Shown here piece by piece: positions 35,347 to 43,379 of a stretch of 64,000 nt of DNA (positions are counted from its first letter, which is position 1; every line of letters starts with the position of its first letter). Made by a program: the position numbers and the translations under genes. The notes below the pieces were generated by a model that saw only the letters and a program-made list of their open reading frames with translations, did no database searches and was not told the origin of the DNA. This DNA comes from Paenibacillus xerothermodurans. GTDB taxonomy: Bacteria; Bacillota; Bacilli; Paenibacillales; NBRC-103111. The DNA lies in contig NZ_NHRJ02000006.1 of assembly GCF_002220865.2 (NCBI RefSeq), positions 124,001 to 188,000 of the forward strand. Reading direction: 5' to 3'.

Positions 35347-36120
35347 TCAATTGAGCGTGTGGAGGAACAGCGCGGCATGCAAATATCGTCTCGCGAGCGC
35401 ATGAAAATAGGCATTCCGCACGGAAACCATCGCAATAAACAGCATGTTGCGTACGGCTTCCTGCTGCTGCGGAGTAAGGTGCGTCAGCCCGTGGGTGTAC
35501 TCCTCCGCCTTTTGCCGTATCGCCAACTCGGTCAATGTGTCGTAGCTGCGGTTGGCCGTGCCGTGCCCTCGCACATCCATGATCTGGTCGTGGTTCGCAT
35601 CCATTTCTTCAAACAGGCGCGAGTAAGCAGCATAGAGCTCAACAGGTGTCAGTAGGTCGTCCGATTCCGTATCCGGGTTTCTGAAAACAATTTCAAACAG
35701 CTTGCGGATGGATTCGAAATCCAAGCAATTTTTCAAGTCATCTATGATAAAAAGCATCGCGGCCTGGTCAATAGAATATTTCTTGCCGACTTTGGGGGAG
35801 CCCAAGAATTCCTTAAAATCCCTTTTTACCCAGTTTTGCATCGAAGTGATAGACATATGGGTATACTCAATTTGATTGCCAAGTGAAACGATTTCTTGTA
35901 ACGAAAATCCTTCCACCCGATCATGTTTCATCATTTTCTCCAGCACCGGGGTGAGCTCGGTGGACAGAAAAGCGGTGAGAGAGTGCCCGTGAGCCACATC
36001 GGCTTGGTGATTTTTTTTCCACGCTTCCTGCAGAATTGACAGTGGGGTAGTGCTTACCTTCCCCTGCATTGACAAGAGAATGACCGCCATTTCCCTGCGG
36101 GTCAGTGTGAAGGTTTCCAT
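35347..36120 (-). CDS. DUF1836 (YkrK-like) putative transcriptional regulator
   Basis: About 257 residues. FTLTRREMAVILLSMQG, the FSLQEIVSLGNQIEYTHMSI and QNWVKRDFKEFLGSP segments and KKYSIDQAAMLFIIDDLKNC are the DUF1836 signature; the second and third form a likely MerR-like helix-turn-helix. B. subtilis YkrK, a DUF1836 protein, represses htpX. ATG 36120 is placed because GGAAGGAGG is seven bases upstream. The divergent CNNM gene and the two AGTTCAT(T/A)TGAACT palindromes make it a plausible autoregulator. Confidence 0.83.
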   Translation of the reverse strand: METFTLTRREMAVILLSMQGKVSTTPLSILQEAWKKNHQADVAHGHSLTAFLSTELTPVLEKMMKHDRVEGFSLQEIVSLGNQIEYTHMSITSMQNWVKRDFKEFLGSPKVGKKYSIDQAAMLFIIDDLKNCLDFESIRKLFEIVFRNPDTESDDLLTPVELYAAYSRLFEEMDANHDQIMDVRGHGTANRSYDTLTELAIRQKAEEYTHGLTHLTPQQQEAVRNMLFIAMVSVRNAYFHALARRYLHAALFLHTLN

Positions 36121-36156
36121 ATACATGCCTCCTTCCGAGCGTCGGTTCAACTTTCA

Positions 36157-36170
36157 AGTTCATTTGAACT
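36157..36170. promoter_or_regulatory. palindromic operator near the DUF1836 gene
   Basis: AGTTCATTTGAACT is a perfect AGTTCA/TGAACT palindrome followed by CAT, 37 bases upstream of the DUF1836 start. It is repeated, with one centre base changed, at 36319-36332. Confidence 0.6.
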
Positions 36171-36318
36171 CATGATAAAACGCCAAGCCAGCGTTTGTCA
36201 AAGGGTGATAATGAATGAAATTGCGCCGCTGCGGGTAAGTGTTAAATAACAGAGAGCTAATATAACAGAATTCAGTGCAAACAGAAGTTTGGTAAGTCTT
36301 AAGAATTGTTTTATAATA

Positions 36319-36332
36319 AGTTCATATGAACT
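36319..36332. promoter_or_regulatory. palindromic operator near the CNNM gene
   Basis: AGTTCATATGAACT (14-bp perfect palindrome) followed by CAT lies 49 bases upstream of the CNNM start. With the site at 36157-36170 it forms a pair across a 260-bp divergent gap, typical of a local repressor acting on both promoters. Confidence 0.6.
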
Positions 36333-36380
36333 CATATGTCTTAAGTTCGAATTAATCTTATGTGATGAGGAAGGTTGATA

Positions 36381-37703
36381 ATGGTTCTGAATCTGTTTCT
36401 TGTAGCCGTGCTTATTTTGCTGACCGCCTTTTTCGTGGCCACAGAGTTTGCCATCATTCGATTGCGCGGCAGCCGCGTCGACCAACTGATCATGGAAGGA
36501 CGCAGCAACGCGATTAACGTACAGAGGGTTCAAGCAAATCTGGACGGATACCTGTCCGCCTGCCAGTTGGGTATCACGATCACTGCGTTAGGACTGGGTT
36601 GGCTGGGGGAACCTACCGTTGAACAATTGCTTCATCCCCTATTTCACGAGTTCGGCGTGGGTCCTGAAGCGAGCAGCCTGATATCCTTTCTTTTGGCTTT
36701 CGTCGTGATGACGTACCTGCACGTGGTATTAGGTGAGCTTGCACCGAAAACCGTGGCGATTCACAAGGCTGAGCAAATCAGTTTGGCGTTCGCCAGACCG
36801 ATTATGATTTTTTATCGTATCATGTATCCTTTCATCTGGCTGCTGAACGGTTCCGCGAATGCATTAGTCCGCCTGTTCGGGTTAAAGCCTGCAACGGAAC
36901 ATGAGGAAGCGCACTCAGAAGAAGAGATTCAAATTATTGTCTCTGAGAGCTATCAAAGCGGAAAAATCAATCAGACCGAGTACGGGTATGTAAATAGAAT
37001 CTTCGCGTTCGACGACATGCTGGCTAGAGAAATCATGGTGCCGAGAACGGATATGGTCTGCCTGTACACAAATAATACGCTGGAAGAAAATCTGGAAATT
37101 GTCCGCCGCGAACAGTACACGCGATTCCCTATTGCTACGGACAGCAAAGATAACATCATTGGAATGATCAATACCAAACATATTTTCCTGAACTATGAAA
37201 ATAATCCTGAAACCTTCGATCTGAAGAAGTTTATCCGTCCGGTGCTGACAGTGCCTGAATACATGCCTGTGAATGCGCTGTTGACCAGAATGCAAAAGGA
37301 ACGGGTTCATATCGCTCTGCTGGTGGATGAATACGGCGGAACATCGGGTATGGTCACCATGGAGGACATTCTGGAAGAGATCGTCGGAGAAATTCGCGAC
37401 GAATTCGACGCGGATGAATCCAAGGAAATCGAACAGATCGGCGAGGGCAAGTACATTTTGGACGGTAAAGTTCTGCTAAGCAGTGTCAATGACCTGCTGG
37501 GCACCGACCTAAACAACGATGACGTCGACACCATTGGCGGCTGGCTGTTTAAAGAAAATCCGGACATTGAAACGGATACGGTGTGGGAACGCGCCGGCTT
37601 GACATTCCAAGTCATTGAAAAAGACGACCATCGCATTCGAAAAGTTGTGGTGGTCAAGTCAACAGCTGCGGAAAAGGCGGACGCGGAGGAAAGCACCGTC
37701 TAG
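36381..37703 (+). CDS. CNNM/CBS-domain hemolysin-family membrane protein (YugS/YhdP/CorC-like)
   Basis: About 440 residues. An N-terminal DUF21/CNNM membrane domain (four helices; FFVATEFAIIRLRGSRVDQL, GWLGEPTVEQLLHPLF, LGELAPKTVAIHKAE) is followed by two CBS motifs (REIMVPRTDMVCL and RVHIALLVDEYGGTSGMVTM) and a CorC_HlyC C-terminal domain (GKYILDGKVLLSSVNDL). Some members are Mg2+ or cobalt exporters. ATG 36381 is six bases after GAGGAAGG. A strong terminator follows at 37737. Confidence 0.9.
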   Translation: MVLNLFLVAVLILLTAFFVATEFAIIRLRGSRVDQLIMEGRSNAINVQRVQANLDGYLSACQLGITITALGLGWLGEPTVEQLLHPLFHEFGVGPEASSLISFLLAFVVMTYLHVVLGELAPKTVAIHKAEQISLAFARPIMIFYRIMYPFIWLLNGSANALVRLFGLKPATEHEEAHSEEEIQIIVSESYQSGKINQTEYGYVNRIFAFDDMLAREIMVPRTDMVCLYTNNTLEENLEIVRREQYTRFPIATDSKDNIIGMINTKHIFLNYENNPETFDLKKFIRPVLTVPEYMPVNALLTRMQKERVHIALLVDEYGGTSGMVTMEDILEEIVGEIRDEFDADESKEIEQIGEGKYILDGKVLLSSVNDLLGTDLNNDDVDTIGGWLFKENPDIETDTVWERAGLTFQVIEKDDHRIRKVVVVKSTAAEKADAEESTV

Positions 37704-37736
37704 TATAACGTGCAGTGATAACCGTTGCATGTGAGC

Positions 37737-37762
37737 AAAGCACCCGAAAAGGGTGCTTTTTT
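37737..37762 (+). terminator. Rho-independent terminator of the CNNM gene
   Basis: AAAGCACCC (37737-37745) and GGGTGCTTT (37751-37759) form a perfect 9-bp stem with a GAAAA loop and T6 at the end, 34 bases after the stop. Confidence 0.92.
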
Positions 37763-37890
37763 GCTGCCCTCGCAGCGGCAGCGGCGCAGATAGACAGGGT
37801 TACTGCCAGATTGATTTCAGTCCGCCCTCGTCCGGCGCGCTGCACTGCCACCCCTTCAGCCCTCGTTGCGATATGTCTGCGCCGGTATTC

Positions 37891-38469
37891 TTACTCCTGC
37901 AGCCCCTTATGGTAGCCGTTTGCGAAGCCCTCTTCATAGCCTTTGTTAAACGCAGCGTCATAAGCCTCTTTGTACGCCTGCCTGCGTGCCTTGCTCACTA
38001 GTGCCAGGGCGCCCTTAATTGAGCTTTTCTTGACCGGCTTCTTACCCTGTTGGGACGGCGATGGTTTTTTGGCGCGCTTTGACTGCTTGCGCGTGTCTGG
38101 GTCCTTAGCACGCTTCGAGCGGCTGGCCTCTTTCAATTGCTTAGGCTGCTTTGACGGCTTTGACTGCTCCGGCCGCTGCGCCTGCTTAGGCTGCTTTAAC
38201 CGTTTTGACTGCTCCGGATGCTTTTGCTGCGCCGAGCGCTTCGATGGCTTCGAGCGCTTCGATGGCTTCGATTGCTGGAGCTCCTTCGCCTGCTTTGGCT
38301 GCTTAGCCTCCATCAGCTCCTTTAACTGTTGCGGCTGCTTTGACCTCTGTGAATGATTTGACCGCCCGGACCTCGTTTTCTGCTGCTTTGTCAGATCGCC
38401 TTTTTTGGACTTACGTGCTTTTTTATGTGCAGTCTTTATGGTTGAGATCTTCCCGATACGCGTTGTCAT
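37891..38469 (-). CDS. Lys/Gln/Ser/Pro-rich low-complexity protein, CotG-like
   Basis: About 192 residues. Residues 10-150 are made of short, degenerate KQ/SK/KP/KRSK units (for example KPSKRSKPSKRS) with almost no hydrophobic residues, very basic. The C-terminus is different: NKGYEEGFANGYHKGLQ, which fits GYxxGxxxGYxxG. The same spacing of Gly occurs at the N-terminus of both following CgeB-like proteins. Basic random-coil coat proteins such as CotG have comparable composition, so a spore-coat role is inferred. ATG 38469 follows GGAGGT; earlier frames are unsupported. It lies 100 bases beyond the stop of the CgeB-like gene in the same direction. Confidence 0.6.
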   Translation of the reverse strand: MTTRIGKISTIKTAHKKARKSKKGDLTKQQKTRSGRSNHSQRSKQPQQLKELMEAKQPKQAKELQQSKPSKRSKPSKRSAQQKHPEQSKRLKQPKQAQRPEQSKPSKQPKQLKEASRSKRAKDPDTRKQSKRAKKPSPSQQGKKPVKKSSIKGALALVSKARRQAYKEAYDAAFNKGYEEGFANGYHKGLQE

Positions 38470-38568
38470 CCTCCGCACCTCCTGCATGATAAGTCGCCGC
38501 TTGAGCAGCATGCCTATCATACAGAATATGCGGGCGTTCAGGCGAAGGCGCATGGCACACACGCCCAT

Positions 38569-39699
38569 TTAGCCTAAGAAGGTTTGCAGTAATTGCGCCA
38601 GCCTATGCTGATAAGTGTGCTCCATTCTGGTCCGCCTGAGAGCGTTGAGCGCTATTTCCTGCCGTTCCTCCTCATGCTGCAAATAGTAGTCTATTTTTTC
38701 CATTAGCTCGTCCGCGGAAGCGTAGGTGACAATCTCCACCCCAGGTGTGTAAAAGCGGCTCAGATCGCTGCGGACATCGACCAGCTGCAGCGTGCCGCAG
38801 GCGCAAATTTCAAAGGTCCGCGGGTTCGGCGATACAGCGGCAATCAACTCGGTATTATCATTCATCGTGGGATCATATACCGCCCTATGCAAATTGATTA
38901 CCACCTTCGCGCCGTTGTAATAGCCGGCCGTCTCTTCCGGCTCCAACCAGTGGTTTAAGCTGATTTTGTGAGCGAGCAGATGATATTCCGGCAGGCGGTC
39001 CCACCATAGTCCTGAAATATAAGTATTTCTGGCTGCTAGAAACCGCGTCATCCTGTTGAAGAAGGCCACCCGATGCCAGTATGCTGAGCCGAGGAAGTTG
39101 ATGTCCCGACGGTAATGTACCGGCACGGGCTTGGGCGTGAACACAGCGGGATTCGCAGCAAAGGGCAGATAGAACACCCGCGGGCAGCCATGCTGCTGGT
39201 ACAGGGACACACAGGCCAGTTCCAAGGTAAACACGTAATCATAGTTTTTTACTAGATTGATGGTCACATTCGTGTAATATGGGTCGTCCGTGAGCCAGAT
39301 AGCGGTGCGGATGCCCAACGCACGTACCCGTTCGAGCTGTTCGGCTGCAACGTAAAATCCCTCCAATACCAGCACCGCATCCGGCATGTGTTGTTCGGCC
39401 ACCGCTGCAATATCCGCGTCCGGTCCCACGGTAATGACCTCGCGCACCATGCCGCTCAGCGCTTGCCCCACCGACATTTCAAGCGGCGGATACGGCATGG
39501 GTTTGCCGGACGTGACGTATAATATGCGTGCATCCCAGCACGGCGCCGGCGGAGGTGGAGTTTGTTTGATCACTGCTTCGCAGCGGCCCAAGTGATACCC
39601 ATAGTTTGCGCCCAATCCATAGCCGGCCTTCCAACCCCGCTTCCAAGCCTTCTGTGCCGAACGGTGGCCATGCGACTTCCGCGCTGTTTCTGCGGCCAT
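38569..39699 (-). CDS. CgeB/YkvP-like glycosyltransferase with N-terminal glycine-repeat module
   Basis: 376 residues. Residues 15-45 carry WKRGWKAGYGLGANYGYHLG. This is followed by a two-domain CgeB-type fold: AIWLTDDPYYTN, VFTLELACVSLYQQHGCPRV-like GT core, DINFLGSAYWHRVAFFNRM and the C-terminal PNPRTFEICACGTLQLVDVRS, the YkvP/CgeB motif (binding of a nucleotide sugar). In B. subtilis CgeB acts in the outer spore surface polysaccharide. ATG 39699 follows GGAGGAGAG. It is transcribed directly after the second CgeB-like gene (50-base gap). Confidence 0.85.
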   Translation of the reverse strand: MAAETARKSHGHRSAQKAWKRGWKAGYGLGANYGYHLGRCEAVIKQTPPPPAPCWDARILYVTSGKPMPYPPLEMSVGQALSGMVREVITVGPDADIAAVAEQHMPDAVLVLEGFYVAAEQLERVRALGIRTAIWLTDDPYYTNVTINLVKNYDYVFTLELACVSLYQQHGCPRVFYLPFAANPAVFTPKPVPVHYRRDINFLGSAYWHRVAFFNRMTRFLAARNTYISGLWWDRLPEYHLLAHKISLNHWLEPEETAGYYNGAKVVINLHRAVYDPTMNDNTELIAAVSPNPRTFEICACGTLQLVDVRSDLSRFYTPGVEIVTYASADELMEKIDYYLQHEEERQEIALNALRRTRMEHTYQHRLAQLLQTFLG

Positions 39700-39749
39700 T
39701 CAGCTCTCCTCCTTCTGCGAGCAAAATCCTGGTACTTACGAAATCTCAG

Positions 39750-40856
39750 TTAATAGCCGAGCAACTGCAACAGTTGTTGAATGCGTGTGGTGTAAGAATG
39801 CTGCTCCAGCGTGCGGCGCAGCGCGTTCAAAGCGATAGCTTCACGCTCTGCTTCATGCGTCAGATAATATTCAGCTTTAGCTATGAAATCTTCCGGCGAA
39901 TGGTAAACGACGATCTCCTTTCCCGGGGCATAAGAGGCGGCCAAGTCGCTCCTGAAATCCGTGAGCTGCAGCGTCCCGCACGCTGCCATCTCGTATGTGC
40001 GCGGATTGATAGACAGCGCCGGAATCCCAAGGCTGTTAAAGTTGTCCGTCGGATGCGCATGGTGACGGTGCAAATTGATCACAATTTTGGCTCCGCTATA
40101 ATATTTGGCGGTCTCTTCCACCGGCACGAATCCTTCGTAAATGCGGTGCTGCAGCAGCTGGTAGTTCTGCAGACGCTGCCACTCTCCACCGGCAAATTTG
40201 AAGTTTTTGCCCACCAAATAGTGCGCGATCCGGTCGAAAAAAGCGGCCCGGTTCCAAAACACCACACCGATAAAGCAGATGTCCGTGTGATACTGATGCT
40301 CCACACGCTGTGGACGAAACACATCCGTGTCAGCCGCGAGCGGCAGGTATGCCACCTGACGGCAGCCCCGCCCCATGTAGAACGGGACGCAGCTTTGCTC
40401 ATGGGTGAGCACCACATCGTAATACGGGGCGATAGATGCGCTGCGGTCTGTAAAGTATGGATCATCCGCGAACCACAGCACGGTACGGGTGCCTAATTCA
40501 CGAATGCGGCTGATCTGATCCCCCTGATTTTCTGGGAACCCATGGAGGCCGTTCATGACCAGCATCAAGTCGGGACGCACCTGCTCAGCCAGTGCGAGCA
40601 TCTGATCCGGCGAGCCAGCGGTTACTTCGCTCACCGCATGCCGCAGTGCTTTCTCAATGCCACCGTCGATGGCATGAAATCCCTGAGCGATATACAGCAC
40701 CCGCATACACCGGGCCGGCGGCGGATCAGGCAGGTATTGCATGCGGATTGCGTCGCGCCGCCCCAAGTTGTACCCGTGCTGCGAGCCCAACTGTCTACCT
40801 TTTGCCATCCCGTTTTTTTTTGCGTGAATAGTTGCCTGCTTTTGTGCTTGTAACAA
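39750..40856 (-). CDS. CgeB/YkvP-like glycosyltransferase, paralogue
   Basis: 368 residues. The N-terminal part reads AKGRQLGSQHGYNLGRRD, again Gly every four residues (GxxxGxxxGYxxG), then a GT core with TVLWFADDPYFTDR, HTDICFIGVVFWNRAAFF, and NPRTYEMAACGTLQLTDFRS. It is an obvious paralogue of the next gene, with the same domain order. The start is TTG 40856 with GGGGGAGGT very close upstream. Predicted role as for the paralogue; they may act on successive sugars or as a heteromer. Confidence 0.82.
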   Translation of the reverse strand: MLQAQKQATIHAKKNGMAKGRQLGSQHGYNLGRRDAIRMQYLPDPPPARCMRVLYIAQGFHAIDGGIEKALRHAVSEVTAGSPDQMLALAEQVRPDLMLVMNGLHGFPENQGDQISRIRELGTRTVLWFADDPYFTDRSASIAPYYDVVLTHEQSCVPFYMGRGCRQVAYLPLAADTDVFRPQRVEHQYHTDICFIGVVFWNRAAFFDRIAHYLVGKNFKFAGGEWQRLQNYQLLQHRIYEGFVPVEETAKYYSGAKIVINLHRHHAHPTDNFNSLGIPALSINPRTYEMAACGTLQLTDFRSDLAASYAPGKEIVVYHSPEDFIAKAEYYLTHEAEREAIALNALRRTLEQHSYTTRIQQLLQLLGY

Positions 40857-41037
40857 ATGACCTCCCCCTAACCTTTAACGAAACACTTTCCGACTCAAAT
40901 TGGTTGCAGCTTCAGGCTTTTCTATCTCTCGCAGCCGACTCTGGCGTTGGCTCAGATCCCATGGTGTTATGTTATGCTGCTGCTAAAACCGGCTAGTGGA
41001 CGAATACCGCACGGCAATGGAAATTGGCGCATGACCA
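40857..41037. other. divergent intergenic region, upstream of the CgeB-like operon
   Basis: About 180 bases without coding potential that should contain the promoter of the CgeB-like operon. Sporulation sigma-factor boxes could not be assigned with confidence. Confidence 0.4.
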
Positions 41038-41065
41038 CAAAAAAACCACAAACGAATTTGTGGTG
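41038..41065 (-). terminator. minus-strand terminator hairpin with no gene in front
   Basis: ACCACAAA (41046-41053) and TTTGTGGT (41058-41065) pair perfectly, and the minus strand then reads TTTTTTTTG. The only genes upstream for the minus strand within 1.8 kb are plus-strand ones (41222-42631), so it would terminate an antisense or read-through RNA, or act as a roadblock for the CgeB promoter region. Confidence 0.65.
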
Positions 41066-41221
41066 AAGGGAGAAGACAGTACTTTTGCATATGTCAGGCG
41101 ATGCCGCAGCTAGGCCTCTATTCTATAAACATAGGTTATTTCACTAACTTTCATATAGACGAGTTGCCATCATCAGAACGAGCACATAACGTGAAGTTGT
41201 AGACCGATTCCTCCGAGGAGT

Positions 41222-41623
41222 GTGAACAGATTGGCCGTAATCAGAAAGAGCAGCTCAATAAAACCCGACAGCAAGAACACAAAATCGTCAAGGCTCCTGC
41301 GCGGTGGCCAGCAGTTGAGAAGCTATGTAGAGAGCAAGTACAACATCGCACGGCGCCACATCAACAAAATGGTTTCGGAGGTAAATGAATTAAGCAACCA
41401 GATAACGATCTTGCGGGCACGAGTGGCTGGCGTGACCGCGCCGAGTGAAGCCAACCGGACGTATTTGCAATCTCTAATTGGCACTATAGTAACCGTAGGC
41501 ACTACCGCTGGCCCTGTCTCGGGTCGAATCCTGACGCTGGGCGAGGATTATGTGCAGCTGGTGGAAGCGACAGGCGATCTCGTGCTAGTGCCGCTAGCAA
41601 ACATCAATTATGTAAGCCAATAA
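41222..41623 (+). CDS. DUF2642-like spore-coat protein
   Basis: 133 residues. The first half has a coiled-coil-like helix region; the second half SLIGTIVTVGTTAGPVSGRI and LGEDYVQLVEATGDLVLVPL are the DUF2642/CotB-like small beta-barrel pattern in spore coat proteins. GTG 41222 is adjacent to GAGGAG, a TTG three codons later has better spacing, so the start is uncertain. It is followed 24 bases later by a second small barrel protein. Confidence 0.65.
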   Translation: MNRLAVIRKSSSIKPDSKNTKSSRLLRGGQQLRSYVESKYNIARRHINKMVSEVNELSNQITILRARVAGVTAPSEANRTYLQSLIGTIVTVGTTAGPVSGRILTLGEDYVQLVEATGDLVLVPLANINYVSQ

Positions 41624-41647
41624 GTTTCTCACGAGAGGAGTGACTGT

Positions 41648-41860
41648 TTGATGGACCTGATCGAAACTCTAGCCACGTTTGGCGGCGCGACCGTGGAGGT
41701 ATTTTTTCCAAGTGAACTGTACACCGGAACACTACTTAGAGCCGGCGACGGCAGCTTTGATGTTAGGGTGAGCGGAGGAGACGAAGACATGCCGACGGCG
41801 GTCGCGAGGGCGACACCACGCAATGTGGGATTTATCAGAGTGCATGTGAGCACTATATAA
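41648..41860 (+). CDS. small DUF2642-like beta-barrel protein
   Basis: 70 residues: LATFGGATVEVFFPSELYTG, then TLLRAGDGSFDVRVSGGDED and VGFIRVHVST. The pattern is a single SH3-like barrel as in DUF2642 proteins. The start is TTG 41648 or ATG 41651, both behind AGAGGAG. It forms a two-gene unit with the gene before it; both are likely spore-coat components. Confidence 0.6.
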   Translation: MMDLIETLATFGGATVEVFFPSELYTGTLLRAGDGSFDVRVSGGDEDMPTAVARATPRNVGFIRVHVSTI

Positions 41861-42060
41861 GGAAGCATGCTGCCTGTGCGGCCCGCAGTTCACCGCTGGG
41901 TTCCCGCTATTATATGATTTATCCGCCCGCAGCGTATCTTGCCCACCGATCAGCGCCGCGCCATTCATTAAAAAAGCTGTTCGGTGGATTTGTTGTGAGA
42001 GCATTTGTAATGTTTGCTACATAGCTGTGTTTCTCGCATCCGGCCAAGGGGTAATGATAG

Positions 42061-42291
42061 GTAAAACTATCCACATCAAATGAATGCGCATACACTGAAG
42101 TTGTCGAGAAGGTTCCTGATCGATGGAATAGCGAAAAATACGGGTGGCGGGTATGCTTTAAACACCCTGTAATGATTGAGCTTTACAAACAGCTTGGCCA
42201 AGGGTTAAAATCACAGGTACAACTTCATATTCAAAACGGTCAATCGCTGAATTTTCTGACGAAAACCGGGGGAACCAGGATCATGGGGTGA
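42061..42291 (+). pseudogene. C-terminal gene remnant of unknown family
   Basis: An open frame of 76 codons without start codon or ribosome site begins directly after a TAG. It reads VPDRWNSEKYGWRVCFKHP, IELYKQLGQGLKSQVQLHI and SLNFLTKTGGTRI before the TGA, and looks like genuine protein sequence. No family recognised. It is most probably the 3' part of a decayed gene between the coat genes and the next small gene. Confidence 0.4.
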
Positions 42292-42383
42292 ATCGGCGTT
42301 TCACTGAACGTCGTAGGGCGAATTCTCACCGCCCGAATCCGTCAGCTAACCTCGGAAGCGAAGTGGGAAGGATAGATGTGTAT

Positions 42384-42416
42384 AAAAACACGGGTATCTA
42401 GCCTTGTGTTTTTTTG
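42384..42416 (+). terminator. AT-rich terminator hairpin
   Basis: AAAAACAC (from 42384) and GTGTTTTT (from 42406) pair, with GGGT/GCC adding inner pairs. The T-tract continues to 42415. It separates the remnant at 42061-42291 from the small gene at 42464. Confidence 0.55.
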
Positions 42417-42463
42417 TTTTCCTTCCTTATCTACTTGCAATTTTTGAGAGGAGGATTACGGGC

Positions 42464-42631
42464 ATGTCCAGTAAAGAGAAATTATTGCATCTATTCGAAG
42501 AGCTGAATGAGAGCGATCAAAAAAAGGCGTATGAATTCATCAAATCGCTGGCTCACCATAGCGGCATACAGATGAAGAATCAAGAAGTCATACAAGTATT
42601 CGGCAAAAATTACTTTGTAGTTCCTGATTGA
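42464..42631 (+). CDS. small hypothetical protein
   Basis: 55 residues: SSKEKLLHLFEELNESDQKK, then AYEFIKSLA and a C-terminal EVIQVFGKNYFVVPD. The N-terminal half is an amphipathic helix pair, similar to small proteins annotated DUF2281-like. ATG 42464 follows GAGGAGG with nine-base spacing. No assigned function. Confidence 0.6.
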   Translation: MSSKEKLLHLFEELNESDQKKAYEFIKSLAHHSGIQMKNQEVIQVFGKNYFVVPD

Positions 42632-42848
42632 TTGTTCACATCGGGAGTCACCCCTCCGCGCGTTGCTTGAGCTCCGGTTACCGGTATCCAGCACTCTGGG
42701 TGTTATCTCCGCCAAAGTGCGAGATGGCTGGTGCCCGGGCTCTGTTCGGGCTTTAGTTATGCCTGGACAACTGTATCTTCCTCATGCTCTGACTGGGCCG
42801 GGCGGCATTATTTTGCCCGAGCCGCAGCATGCCGCTGCCACATCCATC

Positions 42849-42943
42849 GTCTATTCCAGCACCTGGCATCGTCGATTCCACACCATCCGGGATCGTGTAT
42901 TCCACGCCATCCGGCATCATCTATTCCACACCATCTGGCGCCG
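42849..42943 (-). repeat. 24-bp tandem repeat encoding PDGVE units, interrupted by a stop
   Basis: Four near-identical 24-bp units with core ATTCCACxCCATCCGGxATC on the plus strand. On the minus strand they read as 8-residue units (T[IM]PDGVE[YS]). The reading frame belongs to the gene at 42921-43379, but the first unit boundary is TAG where the next unit has TAC. The downstream units remain in frame to a TAA at 42753. Confidence 0.7.
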
Positions 42944-43379
42944 GCACGGGAATATCTTGCTCATCGAACACACCATACCTCTGCATCACCGTGAAGTCCA
43001 CGATGCGCTCAAACAACGGATCAATGATTGTGTAATCGCGCGGCACCGCTTTTTTAATTTTACTCCATACATACTTATCCACGTTCATTGGGCGAGCTGA
43101 AGGCAGTGAAAACATGGGGTCAAACAGATTGCCGGACATAACGGTGCGATCCAGTGCCCGCTTGCTTGGCAACGTGCTTTTGCCACTACGATGCTTCACG
43201 GAACGGTACCTCAGCCTCTTGCCCGCAGCAGCATACGTGCGCTGTTTATTCACCGCGCGCTTGGCGGTGCTGTTTGGAATAAAGCGGCTCGCCGGCCGCT
43301 CTCGCTTGGTCTGCGTAAGCCGGCTGTTAGAGCTTTCCGCTTCCGCTGCGGGTAGGATCGGATTGTTCAATTGTGTCAT
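42921..43379 (-). CDS. basic protein of the surface-glycan locus, truncated within a C-terminal repeat
   Basis: 152 residues. The first 80 are basic and Ser/Arg/Lys-rich (SKRALDRTVMSGNLFD), the rest more ordered: MNVDKYVWSKIKKAVPRDYT, IDPLFERIVDFTVMQRYGVF, then EQDIPVPAPDGVE and TAG. Beyond the stop the frame continues MMPDGVEYTIPDGVES, so a nonsense change in the tandem repeat appears to shorten the protein by about 50 residues. It starts at ATG 43379 inside an ATGA overlap with the upstream glycosyltransferase and is therefore coupled to it. No family recognised. Confidence 0.6.
   Translation of the reverse strand: MTQLNNPILPAAEAESSNSRLTQTKRERPASRFIPNSTAKRAVNKQRTYAAAGKRLRYRSVKHRSGKSTLPSKRALDRTVMSGNLFDPMFSLPSARPMNVDKYVWSKIKKAVPRDYTIIDPLFERIVDFTVMQRYGVFDEQDIPVPAPDGVE

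Noticed and set aside
39606-40496. Plus-strand frame of 296 codons opposite the CgeB-like genes
   Set aside because: Runs across two real genes and their spacer on the other strand and has no start signal.
42872-42943. Possible CRISPR-like array from the 24-bp units
   Set aside because: Units are contiguous without spacers and encode a peptide repeat; there are no cas genes.
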